This document shows, one piece after another, positions 52,877 to 64,000 of a stretch of 64,000 nt of DNA. The first letter of the stretch is position 1; each line of letters starts with the position of its first letter. Made by a program: the position numbers and the translations under genes. Below the pieces are notes generated by a model, which was given only the letters and a program-made list of their open reading frames with translations, had not been told where the DNA came from and did not search any database. Source of the DNA: Meconema thalassinum. Lineage: Eukaryota; Arthropoda; Insecta; Orthoptera; Tettigoniidae. The stretch spans positions 23,008,982 to 23,072,981 of the forward strand of contig OX336392.1 in the NCBI GenBank assembly GCA_946902985.2, in the 5' to 3' direction.

Positions 52877-54403
52877 ATGGAAGCGCAATTTGCAGCATTG
52901 CTAGAAAAGTTAAGTGGCATGGAAGCCAAGATGGACGACGGCCATAAGAAGATGGAAGACGGCCAGAAGAAGTTAGCCGAGGACCTAACTGCCAAACTAG
53001 AAGACCGCCAGAAGAATTTAGCCGAGGACCTAACTTCTAAATTAGAAGACGGTCAGAATAAGTTAACCGAGGCCCTAACTGCGAAATTATAGGACAGCCA
53101 GAGGAAGATGGAGCACAGCCAGAATAAGTTAGCAGAGGACCTAACCGCCAAATTTCTGGATGGCCAGAGAAATCTGGAAAAGGGTCTGCTGACGAAATTA
53201 GAGGAGAGCCAATGGAAATTAGAACAGGGCCTACGTGAGGAAGTCGCAGCAGTGGAAAAGAAGTTCGACGCCTTACAAGAGGAAGTTGCCGAACTGCGCC
53301 AACGCCCACTGACGAGGATAGAAGAGAAATTCAACGCTTTAAAAAAAGGAAATTGCTGAGCTGAGCCAACGCCCACCGACGGGGATGGAAGCGAGATTCA
53401 ACGCTTTAAAAGAGGAAGTTGCCGAACTGCGCCAACGCCCACTGACGGGGGTGGAAGGGAAATTCAACGCTTTACAAAAGGAAATTGCTAAGCTGAACCA
53501 ACGCCCGCCGACGGGGATGAAAGCGAGATTTAACGCTCTTCAAGAGGAAGTTGCCGAGCTGCGCCGACGCCCACCCACAGGTACACTGGGAATATCAGGA
53601 GCGGGACAGAGCAGAGTGACGCCCCCAACCTTCGACGGAAAGGTCCCGTGGAGCACCTATTTACGTCAGTTCGAGGCAGCCTGTTCCATAAACAACTGGA
53701 ACAGCACGGAAAAAGCAACAGCTCTCATTATAGCGCTGAGGGGGACGCCCTTAACGTCCTTTAGGCCATCCCGACTGGATCCCAGGACTACGCTTCACTA
53801 ATCGCCCAAATGGAGTCCCGATATGGAGATAGCCATCTTCAGCAGGCCTACCAGATGCAGCTCCGGACCAGGGTACAAAAGAACGCGGAAACCCTGCAGG
53901 AGTTCGAGATGAACATTGCACGCCTCGTAAGGCTCGCCTATCCAACAGCGCCGGCCGACTTTCTGGAACAGATTGCGACGCAGACCTTCACCGACGGGCT
54001 ACGGGACTCGGACACTCAACAGGCGCTGCGACTCGCGCGCAATAAGACCCTGGCAGATGCGCTGAGCCTCGCGCTTGAGTTCGAGACGGCAAAACAGGCA
54101 TGTAGAATGCACGCGCGGGTGCGTCAAGTAGACGTCGACGAACCAGCAAAAACCAACGAGACCAAGCCTCTGGCAGACGAATTGGCGGAGGCACTAAGCC
54201 GTTTCTTCGATAGTCGGGGCACCACCAGCAACGACACAGCCGGAAGACAACCGGAGAGGCGGCCCGGAAGTGGACTACCGACCTGCTGGACCTGCGGTAA
54301 GAAAGGCCACCTGAGCAAGGACTGCAGTGATCGCCGCCGCCGAGGGTATCCGACGGGAAATCAGTCGTCTGAAAACCGCGCGGCCCAGGGAAACAAGTAT
54401 TAG
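52877..54403 (+). pseudogene. Gypsy gag, broken
   Basis: The gag begins at the ATG at 52877. Its first 140 codons are a heptad-like coiled coil with 10-11 residue repeats (LAEDLTAKLEDGQ-type). Next come about five repeats of roughly 22 residues, typed FNALKEEVAELRQRPLTG. A capsid-like part follows (QAYQMQLRTRVQKNAETLQE ... IARLVRLAYPTAP), then a CX2CX4HX4C knuckle (CWTCGKKGHLSKDC, about 54283-54325). Breaks: in-frame TAG at 53090, a frameshift in an A-run near 53340, and another near 53760. The protein would package element RNA in virus-like particles; this copy cannot be translated as one chain. Confidence 0.88.
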
Positions 54404-54423
54404 CCAGCCTTGGGGGGCAAAGG

Positions 54424-57400
54424 TTGGCTTGTGACAGTCGTCAAGCCCCGGCAGTCCAAGTGCGTGTGACGAAGTTACGGAGGGACAATAGCAGCCTGAT
54501 GGTCGACGGAGTCGTCAACGGAGATCTGGCCCATGCTAATCGACACGGGAGCATCGAGGACCATCGTCAATCCCAACGTGATCCCGAAGTGGAGAGTGCA
54601 ACCCACACAAAGGAACCTCCAGGTAATAACCGCGACCAGAGAGACCGCACCGGTACATGGCGAATCATCACTGGAGTTCGTCATTGGTCGACGGGTGATA
54701 AAGCATCCAGTGCTTGTGGCTGACGTATCAAATGAAGTGATCATCGGACTGGACTTCCTGGACCAGAACAACATCATCTTGGATCTGAGTACCAACACTC
54801 TGCACTTCGGAGGTGAGGAACTTGCTTTGCAACCTGCGCACGAGTCCATCACCGCACGACGAGTAAGGCTGAAAGAAGACGTCATCGTTCCCGCCAGGAC
54901 GGAGGTCAGCGCTGCCGTAATTGTCAACGGAACTGCTGAGGGAGTGGCGGCTGTCATCGAGCCAAAATATGAGGACATCCAGACAAAAGGATTGCTAGTT
55001 GCCAAGACTCTCATCAACACGACGTCTCGGCCGTACGTCCACATGTCCAACCTGAACGACTACGATATTACGGTTCACCGGGACACCAACCTAGGAGTCT
55101 GCGAGCCCGTTACCTGGATTGCCCGCATCAGAGACACGACGGACGGACACCTGCAGACGGACAACCGAAGAAGACGCGCCCTGCCAGAAGAACTACAGAA
55201 GCTGTACCAAGGATCCCAGGACCATTTAGACGAGGAACAATCACGCCAACTTCGGGACCTGCTACACGAATTCCAGGATGTCTTCTCCGTGGGGAGCAAG
55301 GACTTCGGTAGGACAAGCTTGGTCCAGCACAGAATCGACGATGGGGGCAGCGCACCGATTAGGGCCCCATTCCGACGTGTCCGCTCGCCAAGCAAGCTGA
55401 AGTCGACCGGATGGTAGAAGAGATGAAGGAGCAAGGAGTGATCGAGCCATCACATAGTCCTTGGAGTTATCCGGTCGTGCTCGTGAAGAAGAAGGACGGT
55501 TCCACCAGGTTCTGCGTGGATTACAGGTGGGTGAATGACGTCACGAAAAAGGACAGCAACCCTATACCCCGGATCGACGACACCCTGGACACCATATCAG
55601 GGTCAAGATGGTTCTCCACCTTGGATTTGAAGAGTGGCTACTGGCAGGTGGAGGTCCACCCTAGGGACCGCGAGAAAACTGCGTTCTCTGTGGGCAGCGG
55701 GCTCTGGCAGTTCACCGTCATGCCATTCGGTCTGTGCAACGCCCCTGCGACCTTCGAAAGGCTAATGGGGTCCATTCTGAGGGGACTACACTGGAAGACC
55801 TGCCTGGTCTACCTAGACGACGTCATCGTTCTGGGGAGAAGCTTCGATGAGCACTACAGCAACCTGAAGGAGATCTTGATGAAGCTACGGGCTGCCCAGC
55901 TGAAGTTGAGCCCCAGGAAGTGTCAGCTCTTCCAGAAGCAGGTCCAGTACCTTGGGCATATCGTCTCCGAGGAAGGGGTGCGCACCGACCCAGAGAAGAC
56001 CGCAGCTGTGAGGGAGTGGCCAGTTCCGAAGGACAAGTCTCAAATACGAAGCTTCCTGGGACTCTGCACTTATTACCGTCGCATCGTGAGAGGATTCGCC
56101 GACATCGCCAAACCACTACATCGACTGACTGAGAAGGACCAACTCTTCACGTGGACAGCAGAATGCCACAGTGCTTTCGAACAACTCAAGCAGGCTCTGT
56201 GCACCGCGCCTATTCTGGCCTACCCCAGACCTGGAACAAGGTTCATCGTCGATACCGATGCCAGCGACTTTGGCATAGGGGGAATCCTGTCGCAAATAGT
56301 GGACGGCGAGGAGAGAGTATTGGCCTACTTCAGCAAAGCCTTGTCAAAGCCAGAGAGGAACTACTGCGTCACCAGGAAGGAGCTGCTCGCCATTGTGAAG
56401 ACCATTGAACACTTCCACAAGTACCTGTACGGACACGAATTTCTCATCAGGACCGACCATGCATCCCTGCGGTGCCTCCTGAACTTCAAGCAGACCGAGG
56501 CTCAACTCGCGCCGTGGTTAGAGAGGCTTCAACAGTACAAATTTGAGATCCAGCACAGGAAAGGCCAACTGCATTCTAACGCTGACGCCATGTCACGAAG
56601 ACCGTGCCCCGAAGACTGCACCTTCTGTACCAGAAGGGAGGAGAACACCGGGATACAGTGCCGAAGGACTACCGTGGAACTTCAAGGGAGCTGGAGCCGC
56701 GAATCTTTCACGCGGGCGCAAGCGGAAGATGATGGCCTGGGACTGATAGCCGAATGGAAGAGAGCCTGTGTCCCCAGACCCGGGTGGAACATTGTAAGTG
56801 ACTGCAGCCCAAAGTTTAAGTCCTACTGGGCGCAGTGGGACTCGCTGATTGTAAGGGATGGCCTCATCTACCGTACCTGGGAGAGCACCGACGGGAAGAC
56901 ATCTCGGGAACAAGTCGTCGTTCCAAAGGCTATGACGGAGGAAGTCCTGAAGGAAGTTCATGGAGGATCATCTGGTGGACACCTAGGGATAAAGAAGACC
57001 CTGGAGAAGCTGAGAGAGCGGTTCTACTGGATCGGATGCCGAACAGACGTGGAGAACCACTGCGCGAGGTGCCACGATTGCGCAGCCAGCAAGGGCCCAG
57101 GACGAAGACGACGGGGTCCACTGAAAACCTACAACGTGGTCGGCCCCATGGAGAGAGTGGCCATCGATGTCGCTGGGCCATTCCCGTTAAGCGAGGCAGG
57201 GAACCGCTACATATTGGTCGTCAGCGACTACTTCACCAAATGGCCGGAGGTATATGCGCTCCCTAACCAAGAAGCCGCGACGATCGCAGAGACCCTGGTG
57301 AAGGAATTCGTCAGCCGGTACGGAGTACCCCTGGAGCTGCACTCCGACCAACTTCGAGTCGCAGGTGTTCCAGAATCTATGCCAGCTGCTGGGAATCCGG

Positions 57401-57626
57401 AAGGCAAGGACAACGCCGCTACACCCTCAGTCCGACGGGATGGTAGAACGATTCAATCGCACCATCGAGAACCATCTCCGAGTAGTCGTCAGCGAGCACC
57501 AGAGGGATTGGGACAAACATCTTCCACTATTTCTCCTGGCCTACCGCGCCGCCGTGCATGAAGCCACCGGGTGCACACCAGCCATGTTTGGGAGGGAGCT
57601 CCGTCTACCTGTCGATATTGCCTTCG
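54424..57626 (+). pseudogene. Gypsy pol (protease, RT, RNase H, integrase), broken
   Basis: Domain order is that of Gypsy. Protease with LIDTGAS near 54535; RT with LDLKSGYWQVEV, MPFGLCNAPATFERLM and YLDD at 55810-55821; RNase H with DTDASDFGIGG near 56255; integrase with the H/H/C/C finger (about 56955-57085), VAIDVAGPF and LHSDQ, with the last catalytic region (DGMVERFNRT) in another frame. Frameshifts near 54525, 55385 and 57352. The RT-RNase H-integrase part is otherwise open for 716 codons, so damage is recent. No env reading frame follows. The C-terminus stops at DIAF, where sequence jumps into LTR-end sequence. Confidence 0.93.
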
Positions 57627-57654
57627 TCACTAGGGGGGGGGGGGGCACGTAACA
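57627..57654 (+). mobile_element. Remnant of the Gypsy 3' LTR
   Basis: GTCACTAGGGG, poly-G and CACGTAACA match the last bases of the 5' LTR (52710-52742), but pol codons lie directly upstream. Nearly all of the 3' LTR and the pol end are deleted. Confidence 0.8.
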
Positions 57655-57772
57655 GCACGTTGCAGCTAGCATGACGGTCTAAACAGACCAATATGGCGTG
57701 ACTTAAAGTACGACTCTCCAACTCAACTGCCTTCTATCCGGTTCAGGGCAGGAGCAGTGTGTATGAGTGGTG

Positions 57773-58492
57773 CTGATGATGATAATTGTTGTTTTAAAGG
57801 GACTAACATCTAGGTTATCGGCCCCTAATGGTTTGGGTGCTAGTGAAAGTTGAGATGAGAATGAAAACTATAACTAATACTAACTACAGACTTACTGTAC
57901 ATACTGGAAGAAGTGATAAACAAATAAAAGACAAGGCAAAAAAGGAAAGGAAGAAAAGAAATGCTCTCAACCCTCGAAGAATGAGGATTGAGGGACTTGG
58001 AAGTAAGGAGAGCCATGAAAGGCAGATAGGAGGGGGAAAGACGAGAGGGTCCGCCCCAAGGTCAGAGGAGAAAGAGGACAAAACGGACCCAACTCAGGAA
58101 ACCCTCGGGGTCGCCAACTCCCAAACTCACCGGACGTGAGCCCTTGCGGGTGTTGCACTATCCATGGTGCACCACAATTCGTGGGGCTACACACTCCTCC
58201 CTGACTCCCTGAGGGCCTTGTGCAGGAGGCAGGAGACATCATGGAAAGAAAGAGAAGGCTGACCCCTCGAAGAATGAGGTTATCAGGAAAGGTGAGACAA
58301 GGGCCAATTAAGCCGGGAAAGTCAAACATTCCCTAGGGCTCGGATACCCTGATGCCGTCGGAGTCGGAAGAGTACAAGAGTTGACCAAGGGAGTTCGACT
58401 TGAAAGTAGACGGAGAGGAGCCCGGCACAACTGGGCCCCATGGTCGCCAACTTACGCCTTACTAGATGTGAGCCCGTGCGGAAGGGGGGGGG
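57773..58492 (-). repeat. Interspersed repeat family R1, longest copy
   Basis: (ATG)n, ATAATTGTTGTTTTAAAGGG and ACATCTAGGTTATCGGCCCC at the left, then the same blocks as 1304-1858. It also contains the segment seen at 5590-5825 (GACAAGGGCCAATTAAG onward), so that segment is part of the same family. Poly-G near 58486. Non-coding: the frames of 103 and 120 codons differ between copies. Confidence 0.7.
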
Positions 58493-58530
58493 GGGGGAGG
58501 TATGAGTAACTTAGCTGCCCTGTGCGAGAG

Positions 58531-59054
58531 GTTGGTTGGTTGGTACCTCAGTTTAGGGGCTGCAACAACGCGGTCATGTAGCCCCGTGTACTTTGGGTGT
58601 GTGTAGAATCTGTCTGATAACCGGTGTTAATTGTGATGTCTGTGTTAGTGTGTGTTATCTGTTTTTTTTTTATTTAAGTACTGCAACTTAGAATTTTTCA
58701 AATAGTTCCTACTTTTGCCGCCAAGCGCCACGGTCAACGATTACTACTAGGCCAAGTTCAGAACTTAGCTACTAGACGCCACCGCAGTCGGCTCTTGGCA
58801 ACGAAAGCAGAAACCTAAGAGCGTTGTTTACATTCTTAATTTATCCAATTTAGCTTCACACAGGTGCAATTAGTGGAAGGTTCTTTAACATGCCTTAAAT
58901 CTATGACATTGGACCGCCGGCTTTACTTCCCCTCCGAAGTAAGGCATACTGAGGGATTTATAACGCTCTTAAAAAATCCGACGGCTTCGGCCGGGATTGA
59001 ACCCGCTATCTTGGGCATAGAAGCTCATTATGCTACCGACTACGCCACCCTTCG
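58531..59054 (-). mobile_element. tRNA-derived SINE (family N), full-length with target duplication
   Basis: Tail (GTTG)n-GTACCTCAGTTTAGGGGC at the left; head on minus GGTGGCGTAGTCGGTAGCAT (A box) and CGGGTTCAATCCCGGCC (B box) at the right. Flanked by GTGCGAGAGG on both sides (from 58522 and from 59055), a clean 9-10 bp duplication. The best-preserved SINE-N in the window. Confidence 0.92.
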
Positions 59055-59063
59055 GTGCGAGAG

Positions 59064-62000
59064 GGATTGTTGTTTTAAGCAAGCCTCATGTGATGCACCT
59101 TTGGAACATTCGTCAAATAGAGCATGTCTGGGGAGACGAGGTTACAGTATTAATGGAGTAACCATAGAGCCGGGCGCTGAACCCTTCAGAGGTAGTGTAC
59201 CCGTTCGTCCTGGGGATGCGATGACCCATCTGCTATAACATCGCATTCCTGGAGTTCCGGGACAGAGCGGAGTTAAATGAACCTCTAGTCAAATAAGGAA
59301 TGTGTCGGAAATTCAGCTGAGTTATCGAAAAAGCAGTGGGTATCACGAGACAAAGTATCTCTAGGGTCGTTACGGGCTTAAGTTTAATAGAAATAATGCA
59401 AATATAAATGGGCGCCATCAACTGAATTCCTAGCAAACCACTTCCTTTCCGGATAAGCCTTACTCAAGACAAGCAAAGAAAAAGGAAAATCACACCATCA
59501 TCAGATCACAACTAAGATAAAAACAAATTTATTTTACTTTGATAGTCAGACAGACATTTTAAATATAACTCCTACCTGAGAGTATGGTCGAATGCCAACG
59601 TTAAATTGTCATTGTCCAAAAATCGAACCATCTCTTTTCTAATCCAAAAATATTTCATCCACATAACAAGAAAAATCTCTAAAGTTCTCTTGGGTTCTCA
59701 GGATCACTGTAGCACTATGTCTTTCGTCACTGACATTTGTGAAACCTGAGACCTAATTTCTCTTTAATTTAACATCTTCAATGTGGATTTAAAAAGTTAT
59801 TCATCTGTCTAAACATACACATATTATAATCACATATCTTAAACATCACGTAATTTATGGTTTGCATGGCATAATTTAACTGTTGAACATGTTAGTCAAA
59901 TGCTCCTAAACATTGAATAATTAATTTACACTATTTACATTGTCATTCATAATTACTTATCTGTGAATTCCAGAAAATTCATGGCTCATTGGTCATCGTT
60001 ATCGTCATCATCACAATTAAATATTTCTCACATTAATTCTCACTTCAAAATTCTACATATTCCTGTCAGAATCGTTAATTCATCACCATTACATCATTTA
60101 AATCTTCAATTCAAGTTGCAATTCCTTCAAATTATATCTTAATTAAATTTATTTAATTCCATATAAATTCATTAATCATCAGCTTCTTTAGTTAATTATC
60201 TTCTTCTAATTCAGTTATTCATCATCATTACAATCGTCTATTAATTTATTTCAATCAGTTTAATTTATCCAATCTTTAATTCATCCATTTATTTAATTCA
60301 TTGATTTATTCCAAAATTTAATTTATCAAATTATTTAAATTTCAATCATCTGGTTATTTAGATTTTCATTATTTCATCTAGTCATTCTGATTTTTATTTC
60401 ATTAGGTCAGATCGTTAATATGCTTAAATCTCAGATTATTATTTCGTTAATTATTATTTTCAGAAAATCTTGTATTATCAACTTCATTTATTTGTTTAAT
60501 TTCCTAACAAATTGTTTAATATGGTTTATAGAACGTTGTCTTACAGTTTTATCACTTCCAAGTTATATCTCGTATTTAATTTATCATGCCAAAAAATATT
60601 ATTGCCTCCACGACATCACGTTGGATCTAACTATCCACAACGACATTACATTTCCTCAATACTTCAAATATCACATTTGAATACAACATTCATTCCACAA
60701 AACTCCATAAATATTCAGCACATACAGCATGAATCTCAACAAATACGCTAGACTGGGTACGACGACCTCATGTCTGCTTCAAAATACATTATCAACGTTG
60801 CTACTATCACTTGGCAACTTCCACAAAATGCCTACCACAAACTCCACTTAACCATGTTGCATGATCTACAAAAAATATATAACTGGCTTCAAATTATCAA
60901 AACACACAATCTCCAATAACTGTAATTACCCTGATCACATCTAGACAACTTCTTAAACAATTGGAAAAATATTACCTCAGTAATTTAAGATCTGCTTTCA
61001 AATAGCATAAATTCTCTTACAATTTTCATAACTCACATCACAGAAAAAACACTAATGTGCTATAATCTCATATCAAAATCTGCAATACTGATCTGCCTTA
61101 AAATAATTCTGACCATTAATGATTTATCTTACAAGATTCAATTACTTTAAATCCTTCTCAAAGGTATCAAACACAATTATAAAACTCATCAAAAGCATCA
61201 GCTATAACAGCTGTTAAACTGAAATTACTCTCAAAAGAGTATAGCAACAAAATATTGGATTGGCAAACAAGAATTACTAAATGCAATCCTGTTGACATTT
61301 ATCGTTACTTTATTTAACAAAATTTCGACTGATATATGACTAGTAGTTCCTTGTTTGATTCACTTACAATCTCGTGTACACTCGGATGATAAAAATGAGT
61401 CCCTCAATGGCGAGTAAGATGTGTAACCACCGTACAGTCGTATAAATACGAAAGACCTCGCCCCGTCGACTTGGATGATAGTGCCCTGAACGATGGGTAA
61501 GATGAGTACCACCATACAATCGTATAAATACGAAAGACCCCATCTCGTAGACTATATGAGTGAATGTACCAGATAGGAATCAACAAGTTTCTAGTTGTCA
61601 TATAAAAGCGATGTTCATTCACTAAAGTGAATAACTTCTTAATATCTCCAAACAATCCAATGGAAAAAATCCCTACTGATGAATAATACACACTCGCTAG
61701 TATGCAATGAACTGACGAAGTAATTTTAGATAATCAATTGCAGATCACGAGTTCGAAATACTCGTTACACAAAAAAAAAACTATTCATGAAAAATATCCT
61801 AGCTGGAAAAATGTCTAAAAGACCAAACATCTGCTTAATAAAGCCAACCAATGGTGAGAATTTCGTATAATGATGCCTGCCATATCATATGGTCACTCCA
61901 TATTCCAGCAAATTCGAAGTATATAAAGTCAAACCATGTCTTAATAATCGTATCACTCCTATTAGAAAAATATACATGTGTGCCCAGTATTCATGAAAAT

Positions 62001-62680
62001 AATCGTATCAGGTAGTTATGACTCTTACAGTACCTTTTTCATAATCAGCTGTTATTAAATTTCCAAGATCGTCGATTTTCCCTACATAATGAATTTCTCG
62101 AAAGATCGGCGTGAATATCATTCCATCCATGAAATGACGATTGCATTCGAAATCCCAAGTGAATCAGCTGGTGGACTCCTCTCGTCAGGAATCGAATCCA
62201 TCGCTCTGCGGTGCCATCTTGTCTCTATCTGCGTCTACTCTGACATGTTGAACTTCGGATTACCCATAGCGGATATTGTCCAACTCCTCTCGAAAATGTT
62301 CATGGAAACAGTGGACCCCCTACTCCTCTTCTAAGTTACGCCACTGTTCCATTAAATGTTCAGTTTGAGTATTGAAAGATCAATCTCCGACAACTGCTGA
62401 GTCTCACTTTCGTAAAATAAAATTTTACATGAGAGTGTTCAAGTTTACGCAACACCCTGTAGTTGTCTGTATTTGGTAATTCATGAAACTGCATAAGAAA
62501 TAAATTTCATTAATGCACGATCTAATGTTCATCAGTGCCTATGCTAACGACATTCCGCTTGCTTGAAATTGTTAAAGTAACTTTGAATGCGTTATAGAAA
62601 AGCATAGTCATAAAGTTATTCATAAAAGCTGTGTTCAAACTGCGTTGAAATGTAGCTTGTAATAAAGTCTCCAACTACTT
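59064..62680. other. Long AT-rich, G-poor stretch without recognised genes
   Basis: 59500-61350 has very few G on plus (runs of TCAATTTAATTCATC type) and gives only short random frames. 62089-62334 has an 81-codon frame with no known domain. It could be internal or flanking sequence of the minus-strand retrotransposon at the window edge, but I cannot show this. Confidence 0.4.
61405..61555 (+). repeat. Short direct duplication
   Basis: Two diverged copies about 71-75 bp apart of a segment containing CGTATAAATACGAAAGACC, preceded by AAGATG-GTACCACC-type sequence and followed by CGTCGACT / CGTAGACT. Confidence 0.7.
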
Positions 62681-62689
62681 GCAGTGCTG

Positions 62690-63322
62690 TTCTAACATAT
62701 CCCGGCCGTCTGTGATTGCTTCCTCGGCAAGTCCGCCTGGATCAATGACCTGCTTGGCGTTCGCTGCTCGGCGATGCTGAAACTGTCGCCTACACTCTGC
62801 CGTGACAGTTTCGGTATGCTACGCGACCTTCACCGTGCGTCTCGCTTGCGCTACAGAGCTCGACCCTACTTGCTCGACTGACAGAGCTCCACTGAATGTG
62901 CTGGCACTGTCTTCTCTCTTATCTGCCTGGCGCAGACACGTGGTGTAGTCCCCCACCACAGTGCTCTCGCGTCACGATTATAGTCTCGAACCCACATCAT
63001 CTCGGCTATTCCGTTATAAAATAACTTAAGGGTTATCTAACTTCCTTACAATTATTTCCACATATAATGCATGTTATATATCCTCTTCTAAGATGTTTAA
63101 ATACCATATTCCATACATATCTTAATAAAACTTCACATCTCTATCCATAATTCCATCTTCTTACAAATGTCAGTGCCTCCTTGATCCTAGACCTCCTACG
63201 TCATCTTGACATTCTTCTTGACTCGATCGGTGCGCTATCTTTTCCTAACTCTTCCCAAAACCTCAACTACGGCTTAATGTCTGCTGGCGTAGCCGATAGC
63301 CTAAACTAAGTATCGGGTACAT
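62690..63322 (-). mobile_element. Possible 3' LTR of the edge Gypsy-type element
   Basis: On the minus strand, an AAAAAAGGAGA polypurine-like tract is followed by TGTACGGGAGA and TGTACCCGATAC, 100-130 bp after the pol stop, where a 3' LTR should begin. GC-rich sequence with TTATTTTATAAC follows. The LTR end and a target duplication were not found. Confidence 0.3.
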
Positions 63323-63420
63323 CTCTCCCGTACATCTCCTTTTTTATCAGGATTGAGAAAAAAAATACACTCTCAGGCATTCAATATATAATACATGTAC
63401 ACGATAGCTCTACAATTCCC

Positions 63421-64000
63421 TTACTCAGCATGATGGTATTTCCTGATGCTAGCTGCATTAAAAGTTCCTACAACTTCATCAGTATCCATTCTGACAATCT
63501 TGTAGCTATTATTCTGGTATGTTTGTTCAATACGGAACGGACCAGCGTACAATGGAGCAAATTTATGGTAGATCTTCAGCTGAAGGTTCGAAGTGACTGG
63601 CTTCCTAATCAGCACCTCATCATTTTCTTGAAATGGCTCGTGGAACCTCCTTCCTGCCTGTCTCCTGGCTCTCTTCTCCGCCTGTCTTCTGAGCCTCTCT
63701 CCTGCCATCTCGACTCTTCTTTCTTGTGTGGGTTGAGGATCCACTGGTGCCCTCACGACTCGGTCCCATGGTCTATCCGGTTTCAATCCATGATGAAGCA
63801 TTGACGGAATCTGTCCTGTGCTTTCATGTACTGTGGAATTCAAGCATTGGCTAATGATGGGTATCACTTCCATCCATCTATGGTGTTACCTTGACACATA
63901 TAAGCGACACATCTTACTGATCTCCGGCATAATTCTTTCGGCTGGATTTCCCTCTGGATACCGTACAGAATTAAACACATGCCTTATTCCTAAACGTTCC
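63421..64000 (-). pseudogene. Gypsy-type integrase C-terminus, runs off window
   Basis: Minus-strand reading begins RLGIRHVFNSVRYPEGNPAE, the end of the integrase core with the catalytic Glu in AER. It continues through ISKMCRLYVSR, an in-frame TAA (63886-63888), then the C-terminal region (LNSTVHESTGQIPSM) and a GPF-Y-like module (APLYAGPFRIEQTYQNNSYK, RKYHHAE). The 150-codon frame downstream of the TAA is otherwise open. It is distinct from the Gypsy at 54424. One stop means this copy is inactive unless it is an assembly error. Confidence 0.85.

Noticed and set aside
54475..57181. Minus-strand frames of up to 191 codons
   Set aside because: Antisense shadows of the Gypsy pol.

Overview
The window looks like intergenic or deep-intronic DNA from a large, transposon-rich arthropod genome. 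Its tRNA-derived SINEs, several LINE clades, mariner, hAT and Gypsy elements and Helentron-like repeats fit an insect. The SINE heads and the TTGTTGTTTTAA-type repeats remind me of polyneopterans (orthopteran or phasmid-like), but that is recall and not a search. I recognise no host protein-coding exon, rRNA gene or genuine tRNA gene. Every long coding-like signal is a transposon, a broken transposon or low-complexity sequence.

Layout. 1-6.4 kb: MITE and SINE-like repeats and a 1.8-kb TIR transposon holding a broken DUF7869-like gene. 6.4-13.6 kb: an 88-bp satellite array split by a full-length, apparently intact L1/Tx1-like LINE (ORF1 492 aa, ORF2 1106 aa, 11-nt overlap, A-tail). 13.6-18.8 kb: MITE, mariner remnant, a 0.8-kb tetranucleotide array and SINEs. 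19-30 kb: Helentron-like elements, LINE tails, a 39/78-bp minisatellite and an internally deleted mariner. 30-41.6 kb: densely nested DNA: SINE in SINE, a mariner palindrome inside a hAT element, a hAT MITE and a Helentron-like element inside an older TIR repeat, a second deleted mariner and more Helentron-like copies. 42-47.5 kb: a solo Gypsy LTR, a hAT MITE split by a Helentron-like element, a SINE and a LINE tail. 47.75-50.8 kb: 3 kb of almost pure purine. 51-57.7 kb: nested SINEs, then a Gypsy element with many frameshifts. 57.8-64 kb: repeats, a SINE, a long AT-rich G-poor stretch, and the end of a second Gypsy-type pol running off the edge.

Nothing here works as a pathway. The LINE pair is the only set that could still act together: ORF1 as RNA-binding protein, ORF2 as endonuclease and reverse transcriptase. 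The SINEs and Helentron-like elements depend on machinery encoded elsewhere.

The strongest leads are: (i) the intact LINE inserted exactly at a monomer boundary of the satellite, suggesting target-site specificity; (ii) a perfectly symmetric 569-bp mariner palindrome with TA flanks; (iii) two Helentron-like families with shared ends but different bodies; (iv) several nested insertions with readable target-site duplications, giving a relative chronology.
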